Both the position numbers and the translations under genes were made by a program. This document shows, piece by piece, positions 9,845 to 20,336 of a stretch of DNA of 64,000 nucleotides. Each line of letters starts with the position of its first letter. Position 1 is the first letter of the stretch. The notes beneath the pieces were generated by a model, which ran no database searches, was not told the DNA's origin, and was given only the letters and a program-made list of their open reading frames with translations. Origin of the DNA: Pseudomonas tumuqii (GTDB lineage: Bacteria > Pseudomonadota > Gammaproteobacteria > Pseudomonadales > Pseudomonadaceae); assembly GCF_013184545.1 (NCBI RefSeq), contig NZ_JAAOJA010000001.1:310001-374000 (forward strand). The letters are read 5' to 3'.

Positions 9845-10118
9845 GATGGGCCGGGCCGCGTAGGTGGGGCCGCCTGGGCCGCGCAATCCCTGGTTTGGTG
9901 CGGGATGTTGGACGTTGCGTGCGGGATGCCGAGCGACGTCGCCAATCCACCGATTAATGGCGCATTTTTGTACTTAGCATCACGAGTTTTTGCCGTTACA
10001 CTGCGCGGCCTTCAAGCCCGGCTGCATAAGCCTGGGTGCGCTGCCCCTGCCAGAGTGGGGCTTCGCGGTCGATGCCTATCGGCCAGTCGCTATCCTGACC
10101 CCACATGAGGAAAAGCCG

Positions 10119-10490
10119 GTGGTCAAGAAAGCTTCGTCATTCGCCGCCCTGAGCGGCCTGGTGTATTCCACCGACAGCGGCCGGCATTGCCCGGACTGCG
10201 CTCAGCCGGTGGCTGCCTGCATCTGCAAGAACACCCTGATCCCCGAAGGTGACGGCATCGCCCGCGTGCGCCGCGAAACCAAAGGTCGTGGCGGCAAGAC
10301 GGTGACCACCGTCAGTGGCGTGCCCCTGGCCGAAGAACCGTTGAAAGACTTGGCCAGCGCCTTGAAGAAGCGCTGTGGCTGCGGCGGCTCGCTCAAGGAT
10401 GGGGTGATCGAGATTCAGGGTGATCACGTCGAACTGCTGATCGCCGAGCTGCTCAAGCACGGCTTCAAAGCCAAGAAGTCCGGCGGCTGA
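10119..10490 (+). CDS. SUI1/eIF1-family translation initiation factor homologue (YciH-like)
   Basis: Bacterial SUI1 proteins bind the small ribosomal subunit and tune start-site fidelity; the physiological role is modest and poorly defined. I choose the GTG at 10119 (product MVKKASSFAALSGLVYSTDS) because a gagg site lies nine bases upstream; longer in-frame reads lack family similarity. The 123-residue product has an N-terminal zinc-knuckle-like CPDC...CIC cluster, and the C-terminal SUI1 fold with GRGGKTVTTVSGV, CGCGGSLKDGVIEIQGDH and a final lysine-rich tail. It lies between the NUDIX gene and speA, as in P. aeruginosa. Confidence 0.9.
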   Translation: MVKKASSFAALSGLVYSTDSGRHCPDCAQPVAACICKNTLIPEGDGIARVRRETKGRGGKTVTTVSGVPLAEEPLKDLASALKKRCGCGGSLKDGVIEIQGDHVELLIAELLKHGFKAKKSGG

Positions 10491-10615
10491 TCCCGTCTTT
10501 TCTAAACTTCCTCGGCAGACCCCTGGTCCATTGCCGGGTAATCGTCATTTCCAGACTTTAATCTGTACGCGTCTTGGCAGTGCCAAGGCCACTATCGCCA
10601 GCAAGGGAGACCTCG

Positions 10616-12529
10616 ATGTCCGCACGACGCACACGCAAAGATGACGGCAGCCAGTGGACAGTAGCGGACAGTCGCAGCGTCTACGGTATTCGCCATTGGG
10701 GCGCGGGGTATTTCGCGATCAATGACCAGGGCTGCATCGAGGTGCGTCCGAACGGACCCGAGAGCACGCCGATCGACCTGTTCGAACAGGTCGACGAGTT
10801 GCGCCAGAGCGGTCTCAGCCTGCCGCTGCTGGTGCGTTTCCCGGACATCCTGCAGGACCGCGTGCGCCAGTTGACCGGTGCCTTCGACGCCAATATCGCC
10901 CGTCTCGACTATCAGAGCCGCTACACCGCGCTCTACCCGATCAAGGTCAACCAGCAGGAAGCGGTGATCGAGAACATCATCGCCACGCAGAACGTCTCCA
11001 TCGGCCTGGAAGCCGGCTCCAAGCCCGAGCTGCTGGCCGTGCTGGCGCTGGCGCCGAAGGGCGGCACCATCGTCTGCAACGGCTACAAGGATCGCGAGTT
11101 CATCAAGCTGGCGCTGATGGGGCAGAAGCTCGGCCACAACGTGTTCATCGTGATCGAGAAGGAATCCGAAGTGCAGCTGGTGATCGAGGAGGCGGCCGAA
11201 CTCAAGGTCGCCCCGCAGATCGGCCTGCGCGTGCGCTTGTCGTCGCTGGCCTCGAGCAAGTGGGCCGACACCGGCGGCGAGAAGTCCAAGTTCGGCCTGT
11301 CGGCGGCGCAGTTGCTCTCGGTGGTCGAGCGCTTCCGCGTGGCCGAGCTGGATCAGGGCATCCGCCTGCTGCACTTTCACATGGGCTCGCAGATCGCCAA
11401 TCTTGCCGACTACCAGCACGGCTTCAAGGAAGCCATCCGTTATTACGGCGAGCTGCGTGGCCTGGGGCTGCCGGTCGATCATATCGACGTCGGTGGCGGC
11501 CTCGGGGTCGACTACGACGGCACCCACTCGCGCAACGCCAGCTCGATCAACTACGACATGGACGACTACGCCGGCGTGGTGGTCGGCATGTTGAAAGAGT
11601 TCTGCGATGCCCAGGAACTGCCGCACCCGCACATCTTCTCCGAGAGCGGCCGTGCGCTGACCGCGCACCACGCCATGCTGGTGGTGCAGGTGACCGATGT
11701 GGAGAAGCACAACGACCAGATCCCCAAGATCGACGATGTCACCAGCCTGCCGGAAACCGTGCGTTACCTGGTCGAGCTGCTCGGCCCGACCGACATCGAG
11801 ATGGTCACCGAGACCTACTGGCGCGCCACCCACTACATGAGCGACGTGGCCAGCCAGTACGCCGATGGCAAACTCAGCCTGACCGAAAAGGCCCTGGCCG
11901 AGCAGTGCTACTTCGCCGTGTGCCGGCGCCTGCACAACTCGCTGAAGGCGCGCCAGCGCTCGCACCGCCAGGTACTCGACGAGCTCAACGACAAGCTCGC
12001 CGACAAGTACATCTGCAACTTCTCGGTGTTCCAGAGCCTGCCGGATACCTGGGCGATCGGCCAGGTGCTGCCGATCCTGCCGCTGCATCGCCTCGATGAA
12101 GAACCGCTGCGCCGCGCCGTGCTGCAGGACCTGACCTGCGACTCCGACGGCAAGATCAAGCAGTACGTCGACGAGCAGAGCATCGAGACCAGCCTGCCGG
12201 TGCACGAAGTGCGCGAGGGTGAGGACTACCTGCTGGGAATCTTCCTGGTCGGCGCCTACCAGGAAATTCTCGGCGACATGCACAACCTGTTCGGCGACAC
12301 CGACTCGGTGAACATCTACCAGAACAATGATGGCAGCGTGTACCACGCCGGGATCGAGACCCACGACACCATCGAGGACATGCTGCGCTACGTGCACCTG
12401 TCGCCCGAGGAGTTGATGACCCACTACCGTGACAAGGTCGCCAGCGCCAAGATCAGCCCCCGCGAGCGCACCCAGTTCCTCGACGCCCTGCGCTTGGGCC
12501 TGACCCGCTCGTCCTATCTGTCGTCCTGA
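10616..12529 (+). CDS. speA: Biosynthetic arginine decarboxylase
   Basis: SpeA converts arginine to agmatine, the entry to putrescine and spermidine synthesis. I start at ATG 10616 after a strong aaggga site, giving 637 residues ([20 protein letters not shown]), normal for the class. The PLP-binding lysine is K110 in [10 protein letters not shown]. Further family motifs are [31 protein letters not shown] and the [12 protein letters not shown] segment. It is monocistronic: the next gene is convergent and a palindromic repeat lies just past the stop. No frameshift or missing catalytic residue was seen. Confidence 0.96.
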   Translation: MSARRTRKDDGSQWTVADSRSVYGIRHWGAGYFAINDQGCIEVRPNGPESTPIDLFEQVDELRQSGLSLPLLVRFPDILQDRVRQLTGAFDANIARLDYQSRYTALYPIKVNQQEAVIENIIATQNVSIGLEAGSKPELLAVLALAPKGGTIVCNGYKDREFIKLALMGQKLGHNVFIVIEKESEVQLVIEEAAELKVAPQIGLRVRLSSLASSKWADTGGEKSKFGLSAAQLLSVVERFRVAELDQGIRLLHFHMGSQIANLADYQHGFKEAIRYYGELRGLGLPVDHIDVGGGLGVDYDGTHSRNASSINYDMDDYAGVVVGMLKEFCDAQELPHPHIFSESGRALTAHHAMLVVQVTDVEKHNDQIPKIDDVTSLPETVRYLVELLGPTDIEMVTETYWRATHYMSDVASQYADGKLSLTEKALAEQCYFAVCRRLHNSLKARQRSHRQVLDELNDKLADKYICNFSVFQSLPDTWAIGQVLPILPLHRLDEEPLRRAVLQDLTCDSDGKIKQYVDEQSIETSLPVHEVREGEDYLLGIFLVGAYQEILGDMHNLFGDTDSVNIYQNNDGSVYHAGIETHDTIEDMLRYVHLSPEELMTHYRDKVASAKISPRERTQFLDALRLGLTRSSYLSS

Positions 12530-12558
12530 GGCGCCGGTTTCTGTCGGGTGTTGCCCGT

Positions 12559-12579
12559 GGTGCGCACGGCGCACCCTAC
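12559..12579. repeat. Palindromic GTGCGC repeat, single copy (REP-like family A)
   Basis: The 21-mer ggtgcgcacggcgcaccctac carries a 7-bp inverted repeat and ends in ccctac. The same unit, with one or two changes, occurs four more times in the window, as two inverted doublets at 58620-58679 and 60274-60333. Here it is alone, 30 nt past the speA stop, where the hairpin may protect or end the message. Confidence 0.7.
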
Positions 12580-12611
12580 GGCAGCACTCGAGTCGCGCGG
12601 TTTTTGTAACC

Positions 12612-13067
12612 CTATTCGATCACGCCGAAGCCGCGCGCCATCAGCGCGGCCAGCAGCGGCAGGATCAGCAACAGCAGCAACTCCAGGCGGATGGTCATGA
12701 TCACCAGCGTGCCCAGGCGGGCGCTGACCTGTGGCACCTGGCCGGCGCGCAGGTCGTTGCGCCAGTTGAGGAAGACCAGGGTCGGCAGGATCGACAGCAG
12801 GGCAATCAGGATGAACAGGCCGAGTTTGGCGTGGAACAGGCTGTTGTGCAGGTAGTAGGCCAGCCCTTTGCCATACCAGAGCAGGCGCGCGGCGCCGCTG
12901 GCCAATACCAGGCCGGCCGACAGGGCATAGGCAATGTCGATGCGGATCAGGCTGCGCGCCCGCGGCAGATCCAGCGGCCGTTTGAACAGTTGGTGTTCCA
13001 GGGTCAGCAGGGCAAACAACAGGAAGATCGACAGGTAGTGCAGGTAGGCGGCTATGGCTTCGCCCAT
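12612..13067 (-). CDS. DUF2214 family integral membrane protein
   Basis: Unknown function. The 151-residue product from ATG 13067 (aaagga site upstream) has four hydrophobic spans: about 8-22, 44-62, 76-95 and 122-142, with a charged loop LNWRNDLRAGQVPQ between the last two. Family members sit in the inner membrane. It is convergent with speA, a placement also found in P. aeruginosa. The stop is followed by no clear terminator other than the nearby palindromic repeat. The MATE gene ends 23 nt upstream on the same strand, so the two may be co-transcribed. Confidence 0.8.
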   Translation of the reverse strand: MGEAIAAYLHYLSIFLLFALLTLEHQLFKRPLDLPRARSLIRIDIAYALSAGLVLASGAARLLWYGKGLAYYLHNSLFHAKLGLFILIALLSILPTLVFLNWRNDLRAGQVPQVSARLGTLVIMTIRLELLLLLILPLLAALMARGFGVIE

Positions 13068-13090
13068 GGCAGAGTCCTTTCGGGTTGTAG

Positions 13091-14461
13091 TCAGTCGGCG
13101 GGACGCGCGCAACGCACTGGCATGCTGCCGAACCAGAGATCGGCGCGCGTCAGTCGGTAAGCATAGGCGCCCAGGCAGAGGCTGCGCAGCAGCATGAAAC
13201 CCAGGAAGGCCAGCCACAGGCCATGATTGCCGAGGGCTTGCAGCAGCCAGGCCAGCGGCAGGCTCAGGCCGACGGCCAGGAGCATGGCATTGCGCATCTC
13301 GCGGGCACGGGTGGCGCCGATGAACAGGCCGTCAAGCAGGTAGCTCCACACCGCCAGCAGCGGCAGCAGCGCCAGGTACGGCAGGTAGTCGAGGGCCAGG
13401 GCGCGCACCGGGGCGATATCGGTTTGCAGGCCGATGAACCAGTGACCGCCGAGCAGGAAGAACAGGGCAAAGCCGAGGCTGGCCAGCAGCGACCAGCCGC
13501 CGGCGACGATCAGGCTGCGGCGCAAAGTCTGGCGGTCGCGGGCGCCGAGGGCGTGGCCGCACAGCGCTTCCACCGCATGGGCGAGGCCGTCGAGGGCGTG
13601 GGCGGTGAGCAGCAGGCCGTTGAGCAGCAAGGCATTGGCCGCCACCGTGGCGTCGCCCAGGCGCGAGCCCTGCACGGTGATGAGGAAGAACACCAGCTGC
13701 AGGGCCAGGGTGCGGATGAAGATGTCGCGGTTCACCGCCAGCAGCGGCCGCCAGTTCAGCCAGCGGCGCAGTGCCGACCAGTCGATCTGCCCGGCATAAC
13801 CGCGTAGCGCGCGGCGTGCCAGCCACAGGCCGAGCAGCGCGCCACTCCATTCGGCGATCACCGAGGCCCAGGCCGCGCCGGCCACGCCCCAGTGCAGGCC
13901 GAGGACGAACAGCAGGTCGAGGGCGACGTTGAGCAGGTTGGTGGTCAGCAGGATCGCTAGTGGCCCGCGGGCGTTCTGGGTGCCGAGCAGCCAACCGACC
14001 AGGGCATAGCTGGCCAGCGCCGCCGGCAGGCCGAGCAGGCGGATCTGGAAATAACCGCGGGCCAGCGCATCCAGCTCCGCCGAGGGTTGCATCAGGCTCA
14101 GCGCTGCGGCACTGAACGGCAGCGCCAGCAGGATCAAGGCCAGCGCCAGCAGCCCGCCGAGCAGCAGGCCTTGCAGCAACACCTGGCGCAACGCGCTGCC
14201 GTCTTGCCGGCCGGCGGCCTGGGCGGCGAACCCGGTGGTGCCCATGCGCAGGAAGCCCACGGCCCAGGTCAGCAAGGTGTACAGGCTGCCGCCGATCGCC
14301 ACTGCCGCCAGTTGCTGGGCATGGGGCAGATGGCCGACCACCGCACTGTCGACCAGCGCCACCAGCGGCACCGACAGGTTGGACAAGATCATCGGCGCAG
14401 CCAGGGCCCAGACCCGTCGGTGGGTGGGCGCGTGCTGCCAGGCAGCGAGCAGTGCGGACAT
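13091..14461 (-). CDS. MATE family efflux transporter (DinF-like)
   Basis: Predicted inner-membrane cation/drug antiporter. From ATG 14461 (cggag upstream) the product is 456 residues with about 12 hydrophobic spans, the usual MATE count. The start (RRVWALAAPMILSNLSVPLVALVDSAVVGHL) is the hallmark of MATE helix 1-2, with the conserved Pro and Asp of the cation pathway, followed by the matching second-half repeat near residue 240 (RDIFIRTLALQLVFFLITVQGSRLGD). DinF-like assignment rests on overall resemblance; the substrate is unknown. It is divergent from the YbaK-like gene, with 172 nt between the two starts. Confidence 0.9.
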   Translation of the reverse strand: MSALLAAWQHAPTHRRVWALAAPMILSNLSVPLVALVDSAVVGHLPHAQQLAAVAIGGSLYTLLTWAVGFLRMGTTGFAAQAAGRQDGSALRQVLLQGLLLGGLLALALILLALPFSAAALSLMQPSAELDALARGYFQIRLLGLPAALASYALVGWLLGTQNARGPLAILLTTNLLNVALDLLFVLGLHWGVAGAAWASVIAEWSGALLGLWLARRALRGYAGQIDWSALRRWLNWRPLLAVNRDIFIRTLALQLVFFLITVQGSRLGDATVAANALLLNGLLLTAHALDGLAHAVEALCGHALGARDRQTLRRSLIVAGGWSLLASLGFALFFLLGGHWFIGLQTDIAPVRALALDYLPYLALLPLLAVWSYLLDGLFIGATRAREMRNAMLLAVGLSLPLAWLLQALGNHGLWLAFLGFMLLRSLCLGAYAYRLTRADLWFGSMPVRCARPAD

Positions 14462-14633
14462 GGCGACTCCGGGAAAACGCCGATTATAGGCAAAGGGCGG
14501 ACTCGATAGTGCTGTTTCGACTATGCCTGCCGCGCGATAGCAGCAAGCGTTTCTTGGCCGCACCGTTGCCTGACTAGACTTGAAGCAGGCAATCGGCAAT
14601 GACCGCGAATGAAAACGGTCGAGGAGGTGGCTC

Positions 14634-15098
14634 ATGCATATGGCACAAACCCTGGAGCGCAGCCTGCAGCGGGCGCACTGTCAGTTCAAGCTGGTCGAGC
14701 ACATGCCCTCGGCGACCAGCCTGGAGTCGGCGCGCAAGGCCGGGATTCCCGCTTCACGAATGGCTAAATCGGTGATTCTCGACGATCGTCGCGGGCACTA
14801 CCTGATGGCCGTATTACCGGCCAATCGGCAATTGGATCTGAGCAAGGTGCACAAGGGCACGCAACGTTGGCAGCTCAGTGGCGAGCAGGCGCTGGTGAGT
14901 CTGTTCAAGGATTGCGAGCGCGGCGCGATACCGGCGCTGGGCGAGGTCTATGGTCTCGACATGCTGATCGATCCGATGCTGGTGCGCCAGCAGGACATCT
15001 ACCTGGAAGCCGGGGATCACGAAAGCCTGATACACATGCCGGTCGACGAGTTCTTCAAACTGGCACCCAACGCCGAGGTTTGCGACCTCTGCGCCTGA
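14634..15098 (+). CDS. YbaK/EbsC-domain aminoacyl-tRNA deacylase-like protein
   Basis: The fold is that of proteins which hydrolyse mischarged tRNA (YbaK, ProX, PrdX). The 154-residue product has the domain's HMPSATSLESARKAGIPASRMAKSVIL segment with the catalytic-type Lys, a GEVYGLDMLIDPML stretch, and the final AGDHESLIHMPVDEFFKL. A strong gaggagg site precedes ATG 14634; the second ATG six bases later would also work. It is a free-standing domain not fused to a synthetase, so trans-editing is likely, but the amino acid edited is not evident. Confidence 0.85.
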   Translation: MHMAQTLERSLQRAHCQFKLVEHMPSATSLESARKAGIPASRMAKSVILDDRRGHYLMAVLPANRQLDLSKVHKGTQRWQLSGEQALVSLFKDCERGAIPALGEVYGLDMLIDPMLVRQQDIYLEAGDHESLIHMPVDEFFKLAPNAEVCDLCA

Positions 15099-15282
15099 GA
15101 GCCTGTACAAAACGCTGGCGACGACATTGGCTATTTTTCCACTCGCCGGGCTCGAACCCATGATCCGATTGCCGCAAGGCGACCGGGCGTCATGGGTGTT
15201 TTTGCCGTGGGGTTTTCCTCGCTTCAGGGCGGCTCGGCTATAGTGACTGGCTCCTGCACCTAGCATTCTGTTGGAGCCTGCA

Positions 15283-18200
15283 ATGCCGAACAAAGGACTG
15301 CTTCTGGCACTTGTCCTGAGCCTGCTCAGCGCCTGTGATTCCTCCACTCCCGAACCCGCCAAAGTCAAGCCGGACGCCGCCGTAACCAGCGGCGAGGCGG
15401 CCAGGCCGGCCGTCGATCGTGCGGCGTTGGCCGCGCGTTATGCCAGACGCGAGCCGAGCGTGGTGGATGTCTCCGAAGTTCAGCTGGAGGGCGCCAGTGC
15501 GCTGTTGGTGAGCTTTTCCGTGCCGCTCGAGCCCGAGCAGGATTTTGCCGGGCGCCTGCACCTGGTCGACAGCAAGAGCGGCAAGCTCGACGGCGCCTGG
15601 GAACTGAGCGACAACCTGATGGAGTTGCGCCTGCGCCACCTGGAGCCGCGGCGCAAGCTGGTGCTGACGGTGGACGCCGGGCTGCGCGCGGTGAACGGCG
15701 AAGAACTGGCCGCCGAATACGTCAGCCGCCTGCAGACCCGCGACCTGCAGGCCAGCGTCGGTTTCGCCAGCCGCGGTTCGCTGCTGCCGACCCGGCTGGC
15801 CGAGGGCTTGCCGGTGATCGCGCTGAACGTCGACCAGGTCAACGTCGAGTTCTTTCGCATCAAGCCGCAGGCGCTGCCGGCCTTTCTCGGCCAGTGGGGG
15901 CGCAGCAGCAACCTCGACACCTGGGAGGCGCAACAGCTGCTGCCGATGGCCGAACTGGTCTATGGCGGGCGCTTCGACCTGGCTCCGGCGCGCAACACCC
16001 GCGAGACCCTACTCCTGCCGATCGCCGGCCTGGCGCCGCTGCAGCAGCCCGGAGTGTACCTGGCGGTGATGCGCGCCGCCGGCAGCTACAGCTACTCGCA
16101 ACCGGCCACCCTGTTCACCCTGAGCGACATCGGCCTGTCCGCGCACCGCTACCGCAACCGTCTGGACGTGTTCACCCAGGCCCTGGCCGGCGGCGCGGCC
16201 CTGGCCGAGGTCGAGCTGCAGCTGCTCGATGATCAAGGCCGGCTGCTCGCCGCGGGCAAGACCGACAGCGTCGGGCATGCCGAGCTGCCGCTGGCGGCCA
16301 AGGCCGAGGTGCTGCTGGCGCAGCTGGGCGAGCAGACCAGTCTGCTGCGCTTGAACGGCCCGGCGCTGGACCTGGCCGAGTTCGACATCGCCGGCCCCCA
16401 GGCCCATCCGCTGCAGTTCTTCGTGTTCGGCCCGCGTGACCTCTATCGCCCCGGCGAAACCGTGCTGCTCAACGCCCTGCTGCGCGACGCCGACGGCCAC
16501 GCGGTCAAGGCGCAACCGGTGCATGTCGAGGTGCGCCGGCCGGACGAGCAGGTCAGCCGCAAGTTCGTCTGGCAGGCCGATGATTCCGGGCTCTACCAAT
16601 ACCAGCTGCAACTGGCCGAGGAGGCGCCGACCGGGCGCTGGCAACTGTTGTTCGACCTCGGCGATGGCATGCCGCAACTGTATGAATTTTCGGTCGAAGA
16701 CTTCCTGCCCGAGCGCCTGGCGCTGGAACTCAAGGGCAGCGAGGTGCCGTTCAAACCAGGCGACAGTGCGCGTTTCGAGGTGAACGGGCGCTACCTGTAT
16801 GGCGCGCCGGCCGCTGGCAATCGCCTCAGCGGCCAGCTTTACGTGCGCCCGTTGCGCGAGGCGGTGGCCAGCCTGCCGGGTTACCAGTTCGGCTCGGTTA
16901 CCGAGGAGGAGTTGAGCCAGGACATCGAGCTGGACGAAACCAGCCTGGACCAGCAGGGCCAGGCCAGCCTGAACATCGACAGCCGCTGGGCCGATGCCAA
17001 GTCGCCGCTGAAGTTGATCCTCCAGGCCAGCCTGCAGGAGTCCGGCGGCCGGCCGATCACCCGCCGCCTGGTCCAGCCGGTATGGCCGGCCGAGCGCCTG
17101 CCGGGGGTGCGCGGGCTGTTCGACGGCGAGCAGGTCGACGCCGACAGCCTGGCTGAATTCGAGGTGCTGGTGGCCGATGCCGCCGGCAACAAGCTGGCCG
17201 CCGAGCAGCTGAGCGTGCGCCTGGTGCGCGAGCGCCGCGACTACTACTGGAACTTCTCCGACAGCGACGGCTGGAGCCATAACTACAACGAGAAATTCCT
17301 CACCCTCAACGAGGAAACCCTCAAGGTCGCGGCCGGCGGCACGGCGAAGATCAGCTTCCCGGTGGAGTGGGGGCCTTATCGGGTCGAAGTGATCGACGCC
17401 CAGACCGGCCTGCTCAGCAGCCTGCGCTTCTGGGCCGGCTACCGCTGGCAGGACAACGCCGATGGTGGTGCGGTGCGCCCGGATCAGGTCAAGCTGGCGC
17501 TGGACAAACCGGCCTATGGCGACGGTGAAACCGCCAGGGTCACGGTCACCCCGCCAGCCGCCGGCAGCGGTTATCTGCTGGTCGAGTCCAGCGACGGGCC
17601 GCTGTGGTGGCAGGCAATCGAGGTGCCGGCCGAGGGCAAAACCTTCGAGATTCCGCTCGCCAGGGACTGGGCGCGGCATGACCTGTACGTCAGCGCCCTG
17701 GTGATCCGCCCCGGCGAGCGCAAGAGCAACGCCACGCCCAAGCGCGCGGTCGGCCTGCTGCATCTGCCGCTGCAGCGCGCGCCGCGCCAGCTGACGCTGA
17801 GCCTCACTGCAGCCGAGAAGATGCGGCCGAACCAGCCGCTCAAGGTCAAGGTGCAGGCGCGCAATGCCGACGGCAGCGTGGCGCAATCGGTGCAGGTGCT
17901 GGTCGCCGCGGTGGATGTCGGCATCCTCAACATCACCGACTACGCCACCCCCGACCCGTTCGCCAGCCTGTTCGGGCGCAAGGCCTACGGCGCCGACCAG
18001 CTGGATGTCTACGGGCAACTGATCGAAGCCGGCCAGGGGCGGGTGGCCAAGCTGGCCTTCGGTGGTGACGCGGCGCTGGCCGGCGGCGGCAAGCGCCCGG
18101 ACACCAGCGTGCGGATCGTCGCCCTGCAGAGCCAGCCGTTGCGCCTGAACGCGCAGGGCGAGGGCGAAGTCAGCCTGGACATTCCCGACTTCAACGGCGA

Positions 18201-20187
18201 ACTGCGCCTGATGGCGCAAGCCTGGAGCGATGAACGCTACGGCATGGCCGAAGGCAAGACCCTGGTGGCCGCGCCCTTGATCGCCGAGCTGTCGGCGCCG
18301 CGCTTCCTCGCCGGTGGCGACCAGACCAGCTTGGCCCTGGATCTGCGCAACCTGTCCGGCCAGGCCCAGCAACTGCAGGTGCAGATCGGCGTCGAGGGCC
18401 AGCTGAGCCTGATCGAGCCGGCCGCTGCGGCAACCAGCCTGCGCCTGGCCGATGGCGAGCGCACCATCCTGCGCATTCCGGTGCGTGCCCTCGGTGGCTT
18501 CGGTCAGGGCCGTTTCACGGTGACGGTGCAAGGGCTGGAGCTACCCGGCGAAGATCTGCCGCCGCTGCGTCGCGAGTGGACCCTGGGCGTGCGTCCGGCC
18601 TATCCGGCGCAGCTGCAGCACTTCCGTGCGGTGCTCAAGGATCAGGCCTGGAGCCTGCCGGAAGGCGCCCTGGCAGCCTTCGAACCGGCGGGGCTGGAGG
18701 CGCGTCTGGCGATCTCCAGTCGGCCGCCGCTCAACCTCGGCGAGCAGATCCGTGCGCTCAAGGCTTATCCCTATGGCTGTCTGGAGCAGACCACCAGCGG
18801 CCTGTATCCGTCGCTGTATGCCGATGCGGCTGCGCTCAAGCGCCTGGGCCTGGAGGGCGAACCGGACGCGCAACGCCGGCGCGCCATCGAGCTGGGCATC
18901 GAGCGCCTGCTGAGCATGCAGCGGCATAACGGCAGCTTCGGCTTGTGGGGCGCGGACGGCGACGAGGAATACTGGCTGAGCGCCTACGTCAGCGACTTCC
19001 TCCTGCGCGCCCGCGAGCAGGGCTTCGGCGTGCCAGCCGAGGCACTGAAAAAGGCCAGCGAGCGGCTGCTGCGCTATGTGCAGGAGCGCAACCTGATCGA
19101 GATCGACTACAGCGACAATGCCAACCACAGCCGTTTCGCCGTGCAGGCGTACGCCGCTTATGTGCTGGCGCGCAGCCAACAGGCACCGCTCGGCGCCTTG
19201 CGCAGCCTGTACGAGCGGCGCGCCGATGCACTGTCCGGTTTGCCGCTGGTGCATCTGGCCGTGGCCTTGCAGAAGATGGGCGATCAGCCGCGCGCCGACG
19301 ATGCCCTGGCCGCCGGCCTGGCGCGCAGCCGCGAGGGCGACAACTGGCTGGCCGACTATGGCAGCCCGCTGCGCGATCAGGCGCTGATCCTGGCGTTGCT
19401 GGAGGAACATGAGCTGGCAGCGGGCAGTCGCGAAGACCGGCTGTTCGCCCTGGCCGACGAAGTGGCCGGTCAGCAGTGGCTGTCGACCCAGGAGCGCAAT
19501 GCGCTGTACCTGGCCGGGCGCAAGCTGCTCGACAAGCCGGAACCGAACTGGCGCGCCGCGCTTAGCAGCGGCGCGTTTCAGTTCGAACTGAGCAATCGCC
19601 AGCCTGGTCTCAAGCTGGACGCCAGCCAACTGGCCTCACCCCTGACCATCGGCAATCCGGGCAGCGAGCCGCTGTACCAGCAGCTGACCCTGTCCGGCTA
19701 CCCGGCCAAGGCACCGACGGCCGGCGGCGAGAACCTGAGCATCTACCGCGAGTACTTGGGTATGGACGGCAGTCCGCTGGATCTCGCTGCACTGAAAAGC
19801 GGCGAACTGGTGCTGGTGCATCTGGCCGTGGCGGCCAAGCAACGGGTGCCGGATGCCCTGGTCGTCGACCTGTTGCCCGCCGGCCTGGAACTGGAAAACC
19901 AGAACCTCGCGCAAAGCGCCGCCAGCCTGGAAGATGCTAGCAGCGCGGTGCAGGAATGGCAGAAGTCGATGGCCAATGCCCGCATCAAGCACCAGGAATT
20001 TCGCGGCGACCGCTATGTCGCAGCCCTGGATGTCAGCAACTACGAGACCAGCCATCTGCTCTACCTGGCCCGCGCCGTCACCCCCGGCAGCTACCGCGTG
20101 CCGCCGCCGCAGGTGGAATCGATGTACCGGCCGAACTGGCAGGCCCTGGGCGAAACGCCGGAGATGATGGTGGTCGAGGAGCGCTAG
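15283..20187 (+). CDS. yfhM: Alpha-2-macroglobulin family lipoprotein with thioester (YfhM-like)
   Basis: A periplasmic, membrane-anchored protease trap thought to guard the cell wall together with PBP1C. From ATG 15283 (ggag six bases upstream) the product is 1634 residues. It starts with a lipoprotein signal whose lipobox is LLSAC, so Cys becomes the lipidated N-terminus. It has MG/bait-type beta domains, then the thioester motif CLEQ at residues 1166-1169 in AYPYGCLEQTTSG, followed by the thioester and receptor-like domains. All thioester residues are present, so it should be of the reactive type. Its usual partner pbpC lies 2.55 kb downstream instead of next door. Confidence 0.95.
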   Translation: MPNKGLLLALVLSLLSACDSSTPEPAKVKPDAAVTSGEAARPAVDRAALAARYARREPSVVDVSEVQLEGASALLVSFSVPLEPEQDFAGRLHLVDSKSGKLDGAWELSDNLMELRLRHLEPRRKLVLTVDAGLRAVNGEELAAEYVSRLQTRDLQASVGFASRGSLLPTRLAEGLPVIALNVDQVNVEFFRIKPQALPAFLGQWGRSSNLDTWEAQQLLPMAELVYGGRFDLAPARNTRETLLLPIAGLAPLQQPGVYLAVMRAAGSYSYSQPATLFTLSDIGLSAHRYRNRLDVFTQALAGGAALAEVELQLLDDQGRLLAAGKTDSVGHAELPLAAKAEVLLAQLGEQTSLLRLNGPALDLAEFDIAGPQAHPLQFFVFGPRDLYRPGETVLLNALLRDADGHAVKAQPVHVEVRRPDEQVSRKFVWQADDSGLYQYQLQLAEEAPTGRWQLLFDLGDGMPQLYEFSVEDFLPERLALELKGSEVPFKPGDSARFEVNGRYLYGAPAAGNRLSGQLYVRPLREAVASLPGYQFGSVTEEELSQDIELDETSLDQQGQASLNIDSRWADAKSPLKLILQASLQESGGRPITRRLVQPVWPAERLPGVRGLFDGEQVDADSLAEFEVLVADAAGNKLAAEQLSVRLVRERRDYYWNFSDSDGWSHNYNEKFLTLNEETLKVAAGGTAKISFPVEWGPYRVEVIDAQTGLLSSLRFWAGYRWQDNADGGAVRPDQVKLALDKPAYGDGETARVTVTPPAAGSGYLLVESSDGPLWWQAIEVPAEGKTFEIPLARDWARHDLYVSALVIRPGERKSNATPKRAVGLLHLPLQRAPRQLTLSLTAAEKMRPNQPLKVKVQARNADGSVAQSVQVLVAAVDVGILNITDYATPDPFASLFGRKAYGADQLDVYGQLIEAGQGRVAKLAFGGDAALAGGGKRPDTSVRIVALQSQPLRLNAQGEGEVSLDIPDFNGELRLMAQAWSDERYGMAEGKTLVAAPLIAELSAPRFLAGGDQTSLALDLRNLSGQAQQLQVQIGVEGQLSLIEPAAAATSLRLADGERTILRIPVRALGGFGQGRFTVTVQGLELPGEDLPPLRREWTLGVRPAYPAQLQHFRAVLKDQAWSLPEGALAAFEPAGLEARLAISSRPPLNLGEQIRALKAYPYGCLEQTTSGLYPSLYADAAALKRLGLEGEPDAQRRRAIELGIERLLSMQRHNGSFGLWGADGDEEYWLSAYVSDFLLRAREQGFGVPAEALKKASERLLRYVQERNLIEIDYSDNANHSRFAVQAYAAYVLARSQQAPLGALRSLYERRADALSGLPLVHLAVALQKMGDQPRADDALAAGLARSREGDNWLADYGSPLRDQALILALLEEHELAAGSREDRLFALADEVAGQQWLSTQERNALYLAGRKLLDKPEPNWRAALSSGAFQFELSNRQPGLKLDASQLASPLTIGNPGSEPLYQQLTLSGYPAKAPTAGGENLSIYREYLGMDGSPLDLAALKSGELVLVHLAVAAKQRVPDALVVDLLPAGLELENQNLAQSAASLEDASSAVQEWQKSMANARIKHQEFRGDRYVAALDVSNYETSHLLYLARAVTPGSYRVPPPQVESMYRPNWQALGETPEMMVVEER

Positions 20188-20204
20188 AGGCGAGCTGCGT
20201 GCTA

Positions 20205-20251
20205 CCCGTGGGAGAGCCGCGAAGCTTCGCGGATAAATCCGCTCCCACGGG
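20205..20251. repeat. 47-bp imperfect palindrome past yfhM (REP-like)
   Basis: An imperfect inverted repeat running from cccgtgggagagccgcgaag to cttcgcggataaatccgctcccacggg lies 17 nt after the yfhM stop. The outer arms (cccgtgggag / ctcccacggg) and inner arms (ccgcgaag / cttcgcgg) pair. The motif resembles widespread Pseudomonas REP elements and may serve as a transcript end for yfhM. Confidence 0.7.
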
Positions 20252-20336
20252 GTTGTGGCGTGCCTTCAACCAGGGTGTCGCATCTGACGCCTAGCCTGCG
20301 TGCGGTGTGCGAGGCGAGCATTGCCTGGCGGGACGT

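Noticed and set aside
14634..15098. Full ProX/PrdX-type trans-editing assignment for the YbaK-like protein
   Set aside because: The fold is clear but the substrate-defining residues could not be matched by eye, so I left the amino acid specificity open.
15099..15282. tRNA-like remnant before yfhM
   Set aside because: The segment has a gggctcgaaccc piece that resembles a T-arm, but no acceptor, anticodon or D-arm can be folded around it.
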